In this document: piece by piece, positions 39,612 to 48,764 of the stretch
How the letters are laid out: every line of letters starts with the position of its first letter
Position numbering within the stretch: the first letter of the stretch is position 1
Origin: an uncultured Pelagibacteraceae bacterium
GTDB taxonomy: Bacteria > Pseudomonadota > Alphaproteobacteria > Pelagibacterales > Pelagibacteraceae
Reading direction: 5' to 3'
Assembly (NCBI GenBank): GCA_902635795.1
Contig: CACPPH010000005.1
Span: 1-49,679 of the forward strand
DNA length: 49,679 nucleotides
Made by a program: the position numbers and the translations under genes
The notes under the pieces: generated by a model
The model's input: the letters and a program-made list of their open reading frames with translations, nothing else
What the model was told of the DNA's origin: nothing
Database searches by the model: none

Positions 39612-40157
39612 ATGCCAAATATGAGTAAAAAACGTAATATAAAGCGAAATCCTTACTCAATTGAAGATGGAATTAAAGATATAATTGAAAAAATAGGCGA
39701 TAAGGGTCTAAGAGAAGCTACAGGCAAAGGAATTGATACTTTTCTTAAAAAAAGTAATCCCGAGCATCCTGGCAGACACATTGATTTAAAAGATGCTGTT
39801 GATTTGGATATTTACTGCAGAAATAATGGCTTGGGAACGCCTTTATTAGATAGTTATAAAACAATTTTAGATAAAGCTACTGGTGTTTCATCTAATTATA
39901 AACCCGATGAAATTCGTAAGACAGTAACAAAAATTTTAGAAGAATTAGGTGATGTTTCGGAGACTGTTAGTAGTGCTATAAAAGATGGTAAAGTTACTGA
40001 GTCTGAAAAAAACAATATATCTAAAGAAATTAAAGAGTTAGAGATACAAATTTCTACCATAAAGAAACAAGTCGGATTAGGTGAAAAACACGATTACAAA
40101 TATAAGACTGGTGAAAAAATTAAAAACCGAGACGAGGATGGTTTAAAATCAGATTAA
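39612..40157 (+). CDS. hypothetical protein, possibly related to phage regulatory CII-like (CP76) proteins
   Basis: RHIDLKDAVDLDIYCRNNGLGTPLLDSYKTIL segment; track start is TTG 39582, ATG 39612 or 39621 more likely; family assignment from memory. Confidence 0.6.
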   Translation: MPNMSKKRNIKRNPYSIEDGIKDIIEKIGDKGLREATGKGIDTFLKKSNPEHPGRHIDLKDAVDLDIYCRNNGLGTPLLDSYKTILDKATGVSSNYKPDEIRKTVTKILEELGDVSETVSSAIKDGKVTESEKNNISKEIKELEIQISTIKKQVGLGEKHDYKYKTGEKIKNRDEDGLKSD

Positions 40158-41102
40158 ACCGATTCGTTTAATTATTTTATTTGCAGGAATTGTTTTTTTT
40201 ATCCAGGAAGCAGGGATACTATTTGGTTTTAACGCTGCAAAATAGGCCCCAACAAAATTAGCTCTAGAACAATTGCAACCACCAGCTTTAATCGTTTTTG
40301 TAATAGCAGATTTATAGCTGTTGGATGTTATAATCGCGTGAATTGATCCCATAAATGTGCCGGGATAACTACAAGCTTTTCCAAATTTTCTTACTGTTTT
40401 AATGTGATTTTGGTTTTTTAGTCTTATAACTTTTTTAATATTTGTTACTACGTCTTTGAAATATTTATTTTTTTTGTATTTTTTAACAAATGACTGAATA
40501 GGATTTCTATCTTTTTTACTAGCTAAATCTATAATCTTTAATTTAGATAAAGCGTATTTTTCATTTATTCTTGAATTAGCTACAGATTTAATAACTTTTT
40601 TAAGTTCTTTTTCTCTATCATTAAATAGAAAATAAGGCAGAGCAGCACAATAACCATCGGACTCGTTTACTTTCGTGCCACCAGTAATAATTTTCTTAGA
40701 TTTGATATTTTGTATAGTCTCTAAGATATTCTGATGAATCCATGGGCCATTCATAGGTTTTTTCCATTTAACTTTTTTATATTTTTTTCTTAGTTTTAGA
40801 TTTTTCCAATAATTCGACCCTGGCCCAAAGTGTTTTATGATATTTTTTTTGAAATTCCCAAAAATTTCTGATTTTTTTTTTGAGGAAATCAATGTTTGAA
40901 ACATTACTTGTCCAATATCATTATACCCTGAAACATTTCCAGTTTTAATGTTATAGAAAGGACTTCTATTTTTTTTCAAAAAAGCTATTTCTTTTTTTCC
41001 CTTAATATATTTCTTTAACTTTTTTGGATCGTATACCCAATGTAGAGGTCTAGTCGCTGCGTCCGCAACTGTTGCACCTAAAAAAATATGTAAATTATTC
41101 AT
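40149..41102 (-). CDS. ADP-ribosylglycohydrolase/crystallin J1-like superfamily protein
   Basis: GATVADAATRPLHWVYD N-term and PGTFMGSIHAIITS...AGGCNCSRANFVGAYFAA C-term. Confidence 0.72.
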   Translation of the reverse strand: MNNLHIFLGATVADAATRPLHWVYDPKKLKKYIKGKKEIAFLKKNRSPFYNIKTGNVSGYNDIGQVMFQTLISSKKKSEIFGNFKKNIIKHFGPGSNYWKNLKLRKKYKKVKWKKPMNGPWIHQNILETIQNIKSKKIITGGTKVNESDGYCAALPYFLFNDREKELKKVIKSVANSRINEKYALSKLKIIDLASKKDRNPIQSFVKKYKKNKYFKDVVTNIKKVIRLKNQNHIKTVRKFGKACSYPGTFMGSIHAIITSNSYKSAITKTIKAGGCNCSRANFVGAYFAALKPNSIPASWIKKTIPANKIIKRIGLI

Positions 41103-42186
41103 TACGTATAGCTTTACTATTAGCTAGAGATCCACAAGATGCATTTATGTCTCTACCTCTGCTTCTTCTAAATAGAGAAAGAAAACCTGCATCTTGAATT
41201 GTCTTAGAAAACTTATCAATATTTTCTTGGGTTGCTGGTTTGAAATCTTTATTTGATAAAGGATTAAACTCAATCAAATTTAATTTTGAAGGAACTTTTT
41301 TCATAATCTTTATTAGTTCTTTAGCGTGTTCATCTGTCAAATTCTCATCTAAACATATCCACTCAATAAAAATAGGTAATTTTGTTTTTTCATAATATGT
41401 TTTTAGTTTCGGTAATAATGAATTAATCGAATATTTATCATTTATTGGCATTAATTCTGATCGGTGTTTTGGTACAGAACTATGTAAACTCCATGCAAGA
41501 TAAACATCTAACTCATTTGCAGCCCACTCTATTGCATCTAAATTGTCTTTTTTAGTTCCTACTCCTACTGTACTTACTGTAATTCTAGTTCTTCCGTACT
41601 CCAAGCCATCTTTATTTTTTGAATTGTCTATGGCAACTTTTACATTATCTAAATTTAGAAAAGGCGAGCCTTCACCCATCAATACTTGATTAGTTATTTT
41701 TTTCTGTGTTGACCAATCATTAATATAATCTTTACTTAAAATTATTTGCGAAACTATTTCTCCTGGTGATAAGTTCCTTACTAATTTTTTTGAAATTTGA
41801 GCTGTTGCACAAAATTCGCAAGAGAGATAACAACCCACTGATACAGATAAACAAATTGTATATCTACTTTGAGATTTATCCGGAATAAGAACCGTCTCAA
41901 CATTTCGTTTGTCTTTAAGCTCTAAAAGAAATTTTATTGTCCCGTCTTTAGATTTTTGAACATCTATAATTTTTGGTTTTTCTAAACTAATCAAATCTTT
42001 GATCTTATCTCTGAGTTCAACTCCGAATGTGGTAAGCTCATCAAAACTTTTAATATTTTTTTTATAAACTGCATTAAAAAGTTGTTGAGACCTCATCTTT
42101 GCTTTTTTTGGCTCAACTTCTCCTTTTTCAATTAAAAAAGTTTTTAGTTGATCAAAATTAAGATCATAAAAATTTTGTTTTTCCAT
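41095..42186 (-). CDS. rlmN: 23S rRNA (adenine2503-C2)-methyltransferase, radical SAM
   Basis: SVGCYLSCEFCATAQ, NQVLMGEGSPFLN, SLFRRSRGRDINASCGSLA. Confidence 0.95.
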   Translation of the reverse strand: MEKQNFYDLNFDQLKTFLIEKGEVEPKKAKMRSQQLFNAVYKKNIKSFDELTTFGVELRDKIKDLISLEKPKIIDVQKSKDGTIKFLLELKDKRNVETVLIPDKSQSRYTICLSVSVGCYLSCEFCATAQISKKLVRNLSPGEIVSQIILSKDYINDWSTQKKITNQVLMGEGSPFLNLDNVKVAIDNSKNKDGLEYGRTRITVSTVGVGTKKDNLDAIEWAANELDVYLAWSLHSSVPKHRSELMPINDKYSINSLLPKLKTYYEKTKLPIFIEWICLDENLTDEHAKELIKIMKKVPSKLNLIEFNPLSNKDFKPATQENIDKFSKTIQDAGFLSLFRRSRGRDINASCGSLANSKAIRNE

Positions 42187-42208
42187 TGGAAGGATATTAA
42201 AGACTTGA

Positions 42209-42230
42209 GTGGGGATTTTAAAGTCCCCAC
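42209..42230. terminator. hairpin upstream of rlmN / downstream of small ORF
   Basis: GTGGGGATTTTAAAGTCCCCAC, 10/11 paired; no U-tract. Confidence 0.5.
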
Positions 42231-42241
42231 CCTATAAAAGT

Positions 42242-42433
42242 TTAAAGCTGATTTTTATCAGTTTTTAAATGCTTCAAAATTTTTCCGGAATTTTTTCCGT
42301 TTTTAACCAAATAACCAGCCGTTCCATTGGCGTTAGCCTCGGGGGCTTTTTGGTTTTTACTTAACTGCATTGAGAGTTTCTGCTCAGCTTTTTTAACGGC
42401 AGAATTTCCATACAGTTTGCTAAATCTATTCAT
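42242..42433 (-). CDS. small basic protein of unknown function
   Basis: MNRFSKLYGNSAVKKAEQKLSMQ...; strong RBS gaaaggagttgctATG supports start 42433 rather than 42469. Confidence 0.68.
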   Translation of the reverse strand: MNRFSKLYGNSAVKKAEQKLSMQLSKNQKAPEANANGTAGYLVKNGKNSGKILKHLKTDKNQL

Positions 42434-42478
42434 AGCAACTCCTTTCATTTCTACCGACTTTGCAACCATTTATAGGTC

Positions 42479-42520
42479 CGGCATGTCGAATGCCGAGTCT
42501 TTTTTCCCATGACAGATGGG
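42479..42520. other. two tandem hairpins in the 5' region of the small ORF
   Basis: CGGCAT-gtcga-ATGCCG (42479-42495) and CCCAT-gacag-ATGGG (42506-42520). Confidence 0.5.
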
Positions 42521-42554
42521 TAAGTAAACTTTAATATAAGGTTTATATTTGTCA

Positions 42555-42710
42555 ATGGATAATAAGCTTTTAGGAGTAATCATTATAGGTTTTGGTCTAT
42601 TAGTTCTTTTCAGCGAACAAGAATACTCGTGGGTTATATCAGCCATTGCAGTGGGGATAGGTTCGGGATTTATAATACGAAAAAATGAAAAAAATGATAT
42701 AGACAAATAA
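42555..42710 (+). CDS. small membrane protein, 51 aa
   Basis: MDNKLLGVIIIGFGLLVLFSEQEYSWVISAIAVGIGSGFIIRKNEKNDIDK; ends 2 bp before the next ATG; below the ORF-track length cutoff. Confidence 0.6.
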   Translation: MDNKLLGVIIIGFGLLVLFSEQEYSWVISAIAVGIGSGFIIRKNEKNDIDK

Positions 42711-42712
42711 AG

Positions 42713-43291
42713 ATGTCTAAAAAAATTTTTATTGTTTACGGCCATCACGACATAAAAAAATCATTTAATGCTTCCGTAAGAGATACTTTTATAGAAGAAG
42801 CAAAAAAATTAGGTTATCAAATTGATTTAATTAATTTACATGATGAAAAACCGATTCCTTTTTTTGATGGTTCTGGCCCTAATGATCAAATTTTAGATTA
42901 TAGAAAAAGACTAGAAGCTAGTGATGTATTATTTATGATTTCACCTTGTTATAATCTAAGAGCAACTGCAATTTTAGAAAATTGGATTGATTTAACTTTA
43001 GCTCCTAAATGGTTTTTCTCTTTTAAAAGACTTGTTGGCAATTGGGGTTATCCTGTTGCAGGTGCGATGAAAGGTAGAAAGGCTATAATGTCAATGTCTT
43101 ACGGTGGAAATTGGTTTTCAATTCAAACCTGGTTTCAAAATATTCCATTTAGGAGAATTAAAGCAGGAGTTTTAAAGCTTGGTGGAATGGAAACAACCTA
43201 CATAAGATTTTATGAGGTTTTACCAGGTATGACACAAGAAAAATTTAATTCACATATGGAAAAAGTAAGAAAACTAGTGCGAAATTTATAA
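42713..43291 (+). CDS. NAD(P)H dehydrogenase (quinone)/flavodoxin-fold family
   Basis: KIFIVYGHHDIKKSFNASVRDTFIEEAKKLGYQIDLINL; LFMISPCYNLRATAILENWID. Confidence 0.85.
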   Translation: MSKKIFIVYGHHDIKKSFNASVRDTFIEEAKKLGYQIDLINLHDEKPIPFFDGSGPNDQILDYRKRLEASDVLFMISPCYNLRATAILENWIDLTLAPKWFFSFKRLVGNWGYPVAGAMKGRKAIMSMSYGGNWFSIQTWFQNIPFRRIKAGVLKLGGMETTYIRFYEVLPGMTQEKFNSHMEKVRKLVRNL

Positions 43292-43329
43292 TAATTTTAA
43301 TTTCAATTTAAAAAGTATATAAGGCAATT

Positions 43330-43776
43330 ATGGAAAGTTTTAAAAATTGGATGACTGAAGCAGCTAACATCATGTTTGATGATAGTAAAAACGACTTAAG
43401 AAGCTTGCCAAAGTCTGTAAGGCTTCAAATTTTAATTGTTTTGTCTTTTGTTTGGTCCACTGTGTTTAGCCTCTATGTATTTAGCGTAACCTCTTTTATT
43501 TTTGGGTGGGCTGGAGTAGTTATGGCGCATATTGGATTAATCATAGCAGTTTACCTAACATTTAAATTTTTTCACAAAAAACAAGAACAACCAGTAAGCG
43601 TTTTTCAATCTGGAAATTATAACCCAGCAAAAATATTTGCAGTTTTTTTCATTGTTTTTTTTATCTTTATTTTTACTAAAGGAATTGACGTTCTAACAAG
43701 AACCAATAGCTACGAAACACCTTACTCTGGTCCTGAAACGACTACTGAAGAAAGAATTAAAAGATTTGTAAAATAG
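43330..43776 (+). CDS. membrane protein of unknown function
   Basis: 148 aa with about three TM segments. Confidence 0.7.
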   Translation: MESFKNWMTEAANIMFDDSKNDLRSLPKSVRLQILIVLSFVWSTVFSLYVFSVTSFIFGWAGVVMAHIGLIIAVYLTFKFFHKKQEQPVSVFQSGNYNPAKIFAVFFIVFFIFIFTKGIDVLTRTNSYETPYSGPETTTEERIKRFVK

Positions 43777-43800
43777 CGATTCCAAGAATAAAATTAATCA

Positions 43801-44637
43801 ATGAAATTATTAAGAGTTGGTGAATTAGGAGCTGAGACTGTTGCTGCCTTAGATAGTAACAATATCGTTAGGGATTTATCAGATCATATTAAAGATTTAA
43901 ATCAACAGACAATTAATGAAGAAACATTAAATAAATTAAAAAGAATAAAATTATCTGAATTAAAGGAAATTAACTCAAACATTAGAATTGGCGCTTGCAT
44001 TTCAAATCCTGTAGATTTTTTAGCGATAGGTTTAAACTATAAAGCACATGCAGAAGGAACCAAATCAAAATTACCCACTGAACCAATAGTTTTCAATAAA
44101 AGCTCTGGATGTATTCAGGGGCCTAATGATCAAATAGTAAAACCTAAATCTGCTAGCAAAATGGATTATGAGGTTGAAGTTGGCATGATTATTGGTCGGA
44201 AAGGAAAATATATTAAGGAGAAAAATGCTCAAGATTATGTATTTGGCTATTGTATCGTTAATGACATATCTGAAAGATCTTGGCAAAAAGAAAGAGGTGG
44301 TCAATGGATTAAGGGTAAATCTATAGCAGGACCAACAGGGCCTTATCTTGTAACCAAAGATGAAATAAAAAACTTAAATAACATTAATTTAGCGTTAGAT
44401 GTAAATGGCAACAGAAGACAAACTGGAAATACAGAAAGAATGATTTTCAATTTCAATTTTTTAATTTCTCATTTAAGTCAATTTATGACTTTATATCCTG
44501 GGACAATTATCACTACCGGGACACCTGCGGGTACAGCAATGGAAATGGAAAAACCTGAATTTCTTAAGTCAGGTGACAAACTTCACTTAAAAGTAGATGG
44601 ACTAGGTGAACAATTTCATGAAATAATAGATGAATAA
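43801..44637 (+). CDS. fumarylacetoacetate hydrolase family protein
   Basis: AIGLNYKAHAEG, PIVFNKSSGCIQGPNDQIVKP, DYEVEVGMIIG, GTIITTGTPAGT. Confidence 0.93.
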   Translation: MKLLRVGELGAETVAALDSNNIVRDLSDHIKDLNQQTINEETLNKLKRIKLSELKEINSNIRIGACISNPVDFLAIGLNYKAHAEGTKSKLPTEPIVFNKSSGCIQGPNDQIVKPKSASKMDYEVEVGMIIGRKGKYIKEKNAQDYVFGYCIVNDISERSWQKERGGQWIKGKSIAGPTGPYLVTKDEIKNLNNINLALDVNGNRRQTGNTERMIFNFNFLISHLSQFMTLYPGTIITTGTPAGTAMEMEKPEFLKSGDKLHLKVDGLGEQFHEIIDE

Positions 44638-44639
44638 GT

Positions 44640-44750
44640 ATGTCAAAAAGATATTCGGGTAAAAGTCAAAAAGATAGAAGCTTTATGAAAAAAGCAAAGT
44701 TATCTTTAAAAGAAAAGAGAAAGCTTAAAAGAGAGAAAAAAAATAAATAA
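44640..44750 (+). CDS. 36-aa lysine/arginine-rich peptide
   Basis: MSKRYSGKSQKDRSFMKKAKLSLKEKRKLKREKKNK, stop overlaps the next ATG by one base (TAATG). Confidence 0.55.
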   Translation: MSKRYSGKSQKDRSFMKKAKLSLKEKRKLKREKKNK

Positions 44751-45376
44751 TGTGTGGAAGATACAGTATTCGAAAACCAGTAACTAAAACCGTTGATTTG
44801 GTAAAAACAAACATAAAGGTTGAAGATACAGATAATTATAATGCACACCCAACTCAAAAGTTACCTGTAATAAAATCCTATTCAAATGGTAAGGCTCTTG
44901 AGCTTTATGAGTGGGGATTAGTACCGAGTTGGTCTAAAAAATTAGACAAATTTTCTCCTCTTATCAATGCAAGAAGAGAAACCCTTATGGAAAAAGTTAC
45001 TTTTAAGAATCTTATCCAGACTTCAAGATGTATTATTCCAGCTGATGGGTATTATGAATGGAAAAGAGAAGATAAAACAAAAACTCCCTATTATTTTTCA
45101 AAAGAGGATGATAAATTGATGTATTTTGCCGGGATATATCAGAATGACCAATTTTGTATAATTACAAGAGAAGCAACTGAAAAAATTAGTACCATCCATC
45201 ACAGAGAACCAATGATTATTAATCAAAGCCAGATTAATAATTATTTGAACATTAAAAAAGATGCTATGGAAATATTAAACTCTATTAAACCACCCAATTT
45301 AAAGTTTCATGAGATATCAAAAGATGTTAATAATCCAGTAAATAATGACCCTGCTTTAATTAAACCTTTGAACTAA
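44750..45376 (+). CDS. SRAP/HMCES-YedK family abasic-site processing protein
   Basis: MCGRYSIRKP catalytic Cys2 N-term, NARRETLMEK, CIIPADGYYEWK, IHHREPMII. Confidence 0.95.
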   Translation: MCGRYSIRKPVTKTVDLVKTNIKVEDTDNYNAHPTQKLPVIKSYSNGKALELYEWGLVPSWSKKLDKFSPLINARRETLMEKVTFKNLIQTSRCIIPADGYYEWKREDKTKTPYYFSKEDDKLMYFAGIYQNDQFCIITREATEKISTIHHREPMIINQSQINNYLNIKKDAMEILNSIKPPNLKFHEISKDVNNPVNNDPALIKPLN

Positions 45377-46186
45377 ATGAATTTATCTATCTCACCAGGA
45401 AAAAATAATGTTGGAGCTTACATCAACAACATTAATTTAAAATCCCTAGATCAAGATCAGGCAACAGAAATAAAAAAGATTTTAAATAAATACGGAGTTA
45501 TATTTTTAAAAGAACAAAATCTTGATCCTGAAACTTATCAAAATTTTGCAAAGAATATAGGTCAACCCGTAGTGTATCCAAGACTTAGAGGTTTAGATGA
45601 AAAATTTCCATTTATAAATGTAATCGAGAGAAAGCCTGATGATAAAAATTTAAGTTTTGGCTCTAGCTGGCTTCATCAAGATACAAGTTATTTAGCTAAT
45701 GATAGACCTAGATATACAATGTTAATGGGTATAGAAATACCAGTTGGACAAGGTAATACAATATTCTCATCTGGCTTTAATGCTTACGATAAATTACCAG
45801 ACGACATTAAAGAAAAAATTAAAGACGCTACCGGAGTTTTTTCATCAGCAGGTCCGATAGCAATAACCAGACTCGAGCGAGAAAAAGAAATGGGAATAAA
45901 ATCTTCAGAAAGTATGGAAGCCGAACATCCAATAGTTATTACTGTAGATGGAAAGAAAACTCTTTATGTATCTCCAGGACATTTAATGAAGATTAAAAAT
46001 GTAAAGGAAGACGAAGCTGAATATTTAAAAAATTATTTAGTAGATCACGTCAACAAAGAAGATTTTATATTTTCATACGAGTGGACAAAAGGTGATATCT
46101 GTCTATGGGATAATTTGAGTATTCTGCATATGGCTAGTGAAATTAAGAACTGCAGAAGAGTTATGCATAGAATAACAATTAAATAA
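45377..46186 (+). CDS. TauD/TfdA-family Fe(II)/2-oxoglutarate dioxygenase
   Basis: WLHQDTSY metal motif, GDICLWDNLSILHMA, RVMHRITIK. Confidence 0.92.
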   Translation: MNLSISPGKNNVGAYINNINLKSLDQDQATEIKKILNKYGVIFLKEQNLDPETYQNFAKNIGQPVVYPRLRGLDEKFPFINVIERKPDDKNLSFGSSWLHQDTSYLANDRPRYTMLMGIEIPVGQGNTIFSSGFNAYDKLPDDIKEKIKDATGVFSSAGPIAITRLEREKEMGIKSSESMEAEHPIVITVDGKKTLYVSPGHLMKIKNVKEDEAEYLKNYLVDHVNKEDFIFSYEWTKGDICLWDNLSILHMASEIKNCRRVMHRITIK

Positions 46187-47230
46187 CTATTTTTTTAAAA
46201 CCGTAAGGTGTCCCATTTTTCTTTTATCTTTAATTGATTTTTTCCCGTAATCATAAAAAAATTCATTTTTACTAAATGTTTTGGACCTATAAGTCTCGAT
46301 ATCTTTACCCAAGACATTAAACATTTCAGCGTTAGAAATTTTTTCAACTTTTTTTACACCAAGATTACACACAGCTGCTACATGTCCAGAAAATTGGCTT
46401 ATGGAAAACGCATTTATTGTTAGATGACCTGAATTATGGACTCTTGGAGCAATTTCATTGACTAACAAATTATCATCTTGATCAATGAAATATTCAACAC
46501 ACATCGTGCCAACATAATCTAATTTTTCTGAAATAAGTTTTGCATTACTCTGTGCTTTAAAAAAAATTTCTTTATTTATATCTGCAGGGATTTTTGAATG
46601 ATTTAAGATTTGGTCTTTATGAATATTTTCTATAGGCTCATAAATATAAGTTTCACCATTTAAATATCTTGTTATTACAACTGATATCTCTTTTTTTAAA
46701 TTTACCTTTTTTTCTAAAATATAATCAGCAGTAAAACACCAATTTTTTTTTACATCTTCAAGAGTATTTAAAATATATTGTCCATGTCCGTCATAACCAA
46801 GTGTATTTGATTTTAAAATTCCGGGTAATAAGTTTTTATTCTTTTCGACGTCTGCAGCTTGTTTGATAAAGGCCCAGTCTGTAGTTTTAATACCTAAATC
46901 ATTGACGAAAGTTTTTTCTAATTTTCTGTTTTGAATTATTTTATTTATTTCAGGTTTAGGTAAGACTTTTTTTTCTTTATCGATCTCATTTAAAATATTT
47001 ATTGGAATATTTTCAAACTCATAAGTGATAATATCGACTTTGCTTACAAACTCTTTTATCTTTTCTTTGTTGTCGTATTGTGAGTAGATAAATTCACCCG
47101 AATAATTTTGGGCAGGACCATTTTCATCGTCTGATATTACTATAGTCTTTATATTAAGTTTTTTTGCAGCCTGGCATAACAATGAACCAAGTTGACCTGA
47201 ACCAATGATTCCTAGGGTGCTTATTGTCAT
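46187..47230 (-). CDS. purK: 5-(carboxyamino)imidazole ribonucleotide synthase
   Basis: LGIIGSGQLGSLLCQAA, ATP-grasp, NEIAPRVHNSGHLT. Confidence 0.95.
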   Translation of the reverse strand: MTISTLGIIGSGQLGSLLCQAAKKLNIKTIVISDDENGPAQNYSGEFIYSQYDNKEKIKEFVSKVDIITYEFENIPINILNEIDKEKKVLPKPEINKIIQNRKLEKTFVNDLGIKTTDWAFIKQAADVEKNKNLLPGILKSNTLGYDGHGQYILNTLEDVKKNWCFTADYILEKKVNLKKEISVVITRYLNGETYIYEPIENIHKDQILNHSKIPADINKEIFFKAQSNAKLISEKLDYVGTMCVEYFIDQDDNLLVNEIAPRVHNSGHLTINAFSISQFSGHVAAVCNLGVKKVEKISNAEMFNVLGKDIETYRSKTFSKNEFFYDYGKKSIKDKRKMGHLTVLKK

Positions 47231-47234
47231 CGAA

Positions 47235-47720
47235 TTAAGGTTTTTTTTTAATAGATTTAGTTTGTAAACGTTTCCATTTATCTAAATTTGATTTAATTTT
47301 TTCATCAAAATTTCCAATAATTGAAGCTGCGAGTAAACCAGCATTCATTGATCCATTTATAGCCATTGTGGCTACGGGACAACCTCGCGGCATTTGTACT
47401 ATTGATAACAAACTATCTAAACCCTTAAGTTTTTTTGTTTCTATCGGAACTCCAATAACTGGCAAGGAAGATAAAGATGCAACCATGCCAGGCAAATGTG
47501 CTGAACCTCCAGCTCCAGCCACAATAACACCAAAACCGTTTTTTGAGGCTGACTCTGCAAATTCAAACATTCTTTTTGGTGTTCTATGCGCACTTACTAT
47601 TGAAATTTGATATTTAATTTTGAGAGTGTTTAAAATTTTCGCGCATTCTTTCATTATGGAATGATCCGATTGAGATCCCATAATAATTGCTACTTTATTA
47701 TTCAGTTTATTACGCTTCAC
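47235..47720 (-). CDS. purE: 5-(carboxyamino)imidazole ribonucleotide mutase
   Basis: VAIIMGSQSDHSIM, SAHRTPKRM, AGAGGSAHLPGM. Confidence 0.96.
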   Translation of the reverse strand: MKRNKLNNKVAIIMGSQSDHSIMKECAKILNTLKIKYQISIVSAHRTPKRMFEFAESASKNGFGVIVAGAGGSAHLPGMVASLSSLPVIGVPIETKKLKGLDSLLSIVQMPRGCPVATMAINGSMNAGLLAASIIGNFDEKIKSNLDKWKRLQTKSIKKKP

Positions 47721-47748
47721 AGATTAATTTAACAATTATTTGTATAAA

Positions 47749-47779
47749 AACAATGGCCTAATTAGATTAAGCCACTGTT
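47749..47779 (-). terminator. Rho-independent terminator-like hairpin
   Basis: AACAATGGCCTAAT-tag-ATTAAGCCACTGTT; full pairing (with G-U) only in minus-strand RNA, followed by U-rich tail. Confidence 0.7.
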
Positions 47780-47796
47780 TTATTTAGGAGGAAAGA

Positions 47797-47919
47797 TTAT
47801 GCTCGAACTCTAAAATTTAGAAATTTTGGACTATTTTGAAGTTCGAATAGAGAGATTTTTTTGAATTTCTTATCAACGTTAATCTTTAACTTGTTTTTTT
47901 TCGCTTGTTTAATTCTCAT
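47797..47919 (-). CDS. 40-aa basic small protein of unknown function
   Basis: MRIKQAKKNKLKINVDKKFKKISLFELQNSPKFLNFRVRA; RBS aaaggaattATG; own downstream terminator; below the ORF-track cutoff. Confidence 0.6.
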   Translation of the reverse strand: MRIKQAKKNKLKINVDKKFKKISLFELQNSPKFLNFRVRA

Positions 47920-48031
47920 AATTCCTTTTAATTTATTTTTAATTCTATGAGTATTGCTGAATTTGCAAACTTGAGTTGAATATAGTTTATAACGTAAATT
48001 TTGGCAGATATTAGGCGTTTCTTAGCCAAAT

Positions 48032-48460
48032 TTAAATTTTTGCAAAAAAATCTTTAGAAAGTTTTTTTATTGACCCACCTCGATCTACCACTGCTAGTTC
48101 CACTTCTGCACTAACAAGTACTTCTCCACCTCTTTTAACCTCTTGTAGCAATTTTAGTCTAACGTTGGTTTTTTTTAAAACAGCTGTTTCGACGCTTAGA
48201 TTATCCTCAAAAACTGCTGATTTTAGATATTTAATGTTGCATTTTCTAACGACAAACATTGTGTCGTGCTCGTTCATAAGTTGAGTTAAAGTAAGACCCA
48301 ATTTTTCGTGTATTAGCTCCGTTCTACCTCTCTCGATATACTGAAGATATCTAGAGTAAAATACTCGACCAAAGTCAACGTCTTCAACATAAACTTTCAA
48401 TTCATAAATGTGGCTTTTAGTCATAATTTCAATCATAAGGCTAAAGTTTGTCTTATTCAA
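48032..48460 (-). CDS. ybgC: YbgC-like acyl-CoA thioesterase (hotdog fold)
   Basis: VYVEDVDFGRVFYSRYLQYIERGRTELI motif; start may be internal Met ~48424. Confidence 0.9.
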   Translation of the reverse strand: MNKTNFSLMIEIMTKSHIYELKVYVEDVDFGRVFYSRYLQYIERGRTELIHEKLGLTLTQLMNEHDTMFVVRKCNIKYLKSAVFEDNLSVETAVLKKTNVRLKLLQEVKRGGEVLVSAEVELAVVDRGGSIKKLSKDFFAKI

Positions 48461-48532
48461 TAAAGTTTCAATTTCTTTTTTTGGTCGAAATTATGCCAAG
48501 CAAAGCACAGACTCTAACTTTAAATTTTAATT

Positions 48533-48736
48533 ATGAAAATATTATCTACTTTTATGTTGTTGCTTATGTTGACTAATTGTGCTGGAAGCAACATGGCCAA
48601 AGTAAAATTTGGCAAAAGATGTACAGCTGCCGATGAAAATGGTTTAAAAGAAAGCTCGTATGTTTGGGTCATTTCAAAAGAAGCACTTAAATCATTTGAT
48701 AAGAGAATAAATAAATCTAATTGTTCGGATATTTAA
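48533..48736 (+). CDS. small lipoprotein of unknown function
   Basis: MKILSTFMLLLMLTNCAGS lipobox, 67 aa. Confidence 0.72.
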   Translation: MKILSTFMLLLMLTNCAGSNMAKVKFGKRCTAADENGLKESSYVWVISKEALKSFDKRINKSNCSDI

Positions 48737-48764
48737 TTTCCTTTTAAATTTAATTGTCTGTGCT

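Noticed and set aside
42470-42748. - strand 92-aa ORF
   Set aside because: Antisense to the 51-aa + ORF and intergenic hairpins; no domain
44666-44857. - strand 63-aa ORF
   Set aside because: Antisense to the SRAP start region; SRAP N-terminal Cys motif is unequivocal
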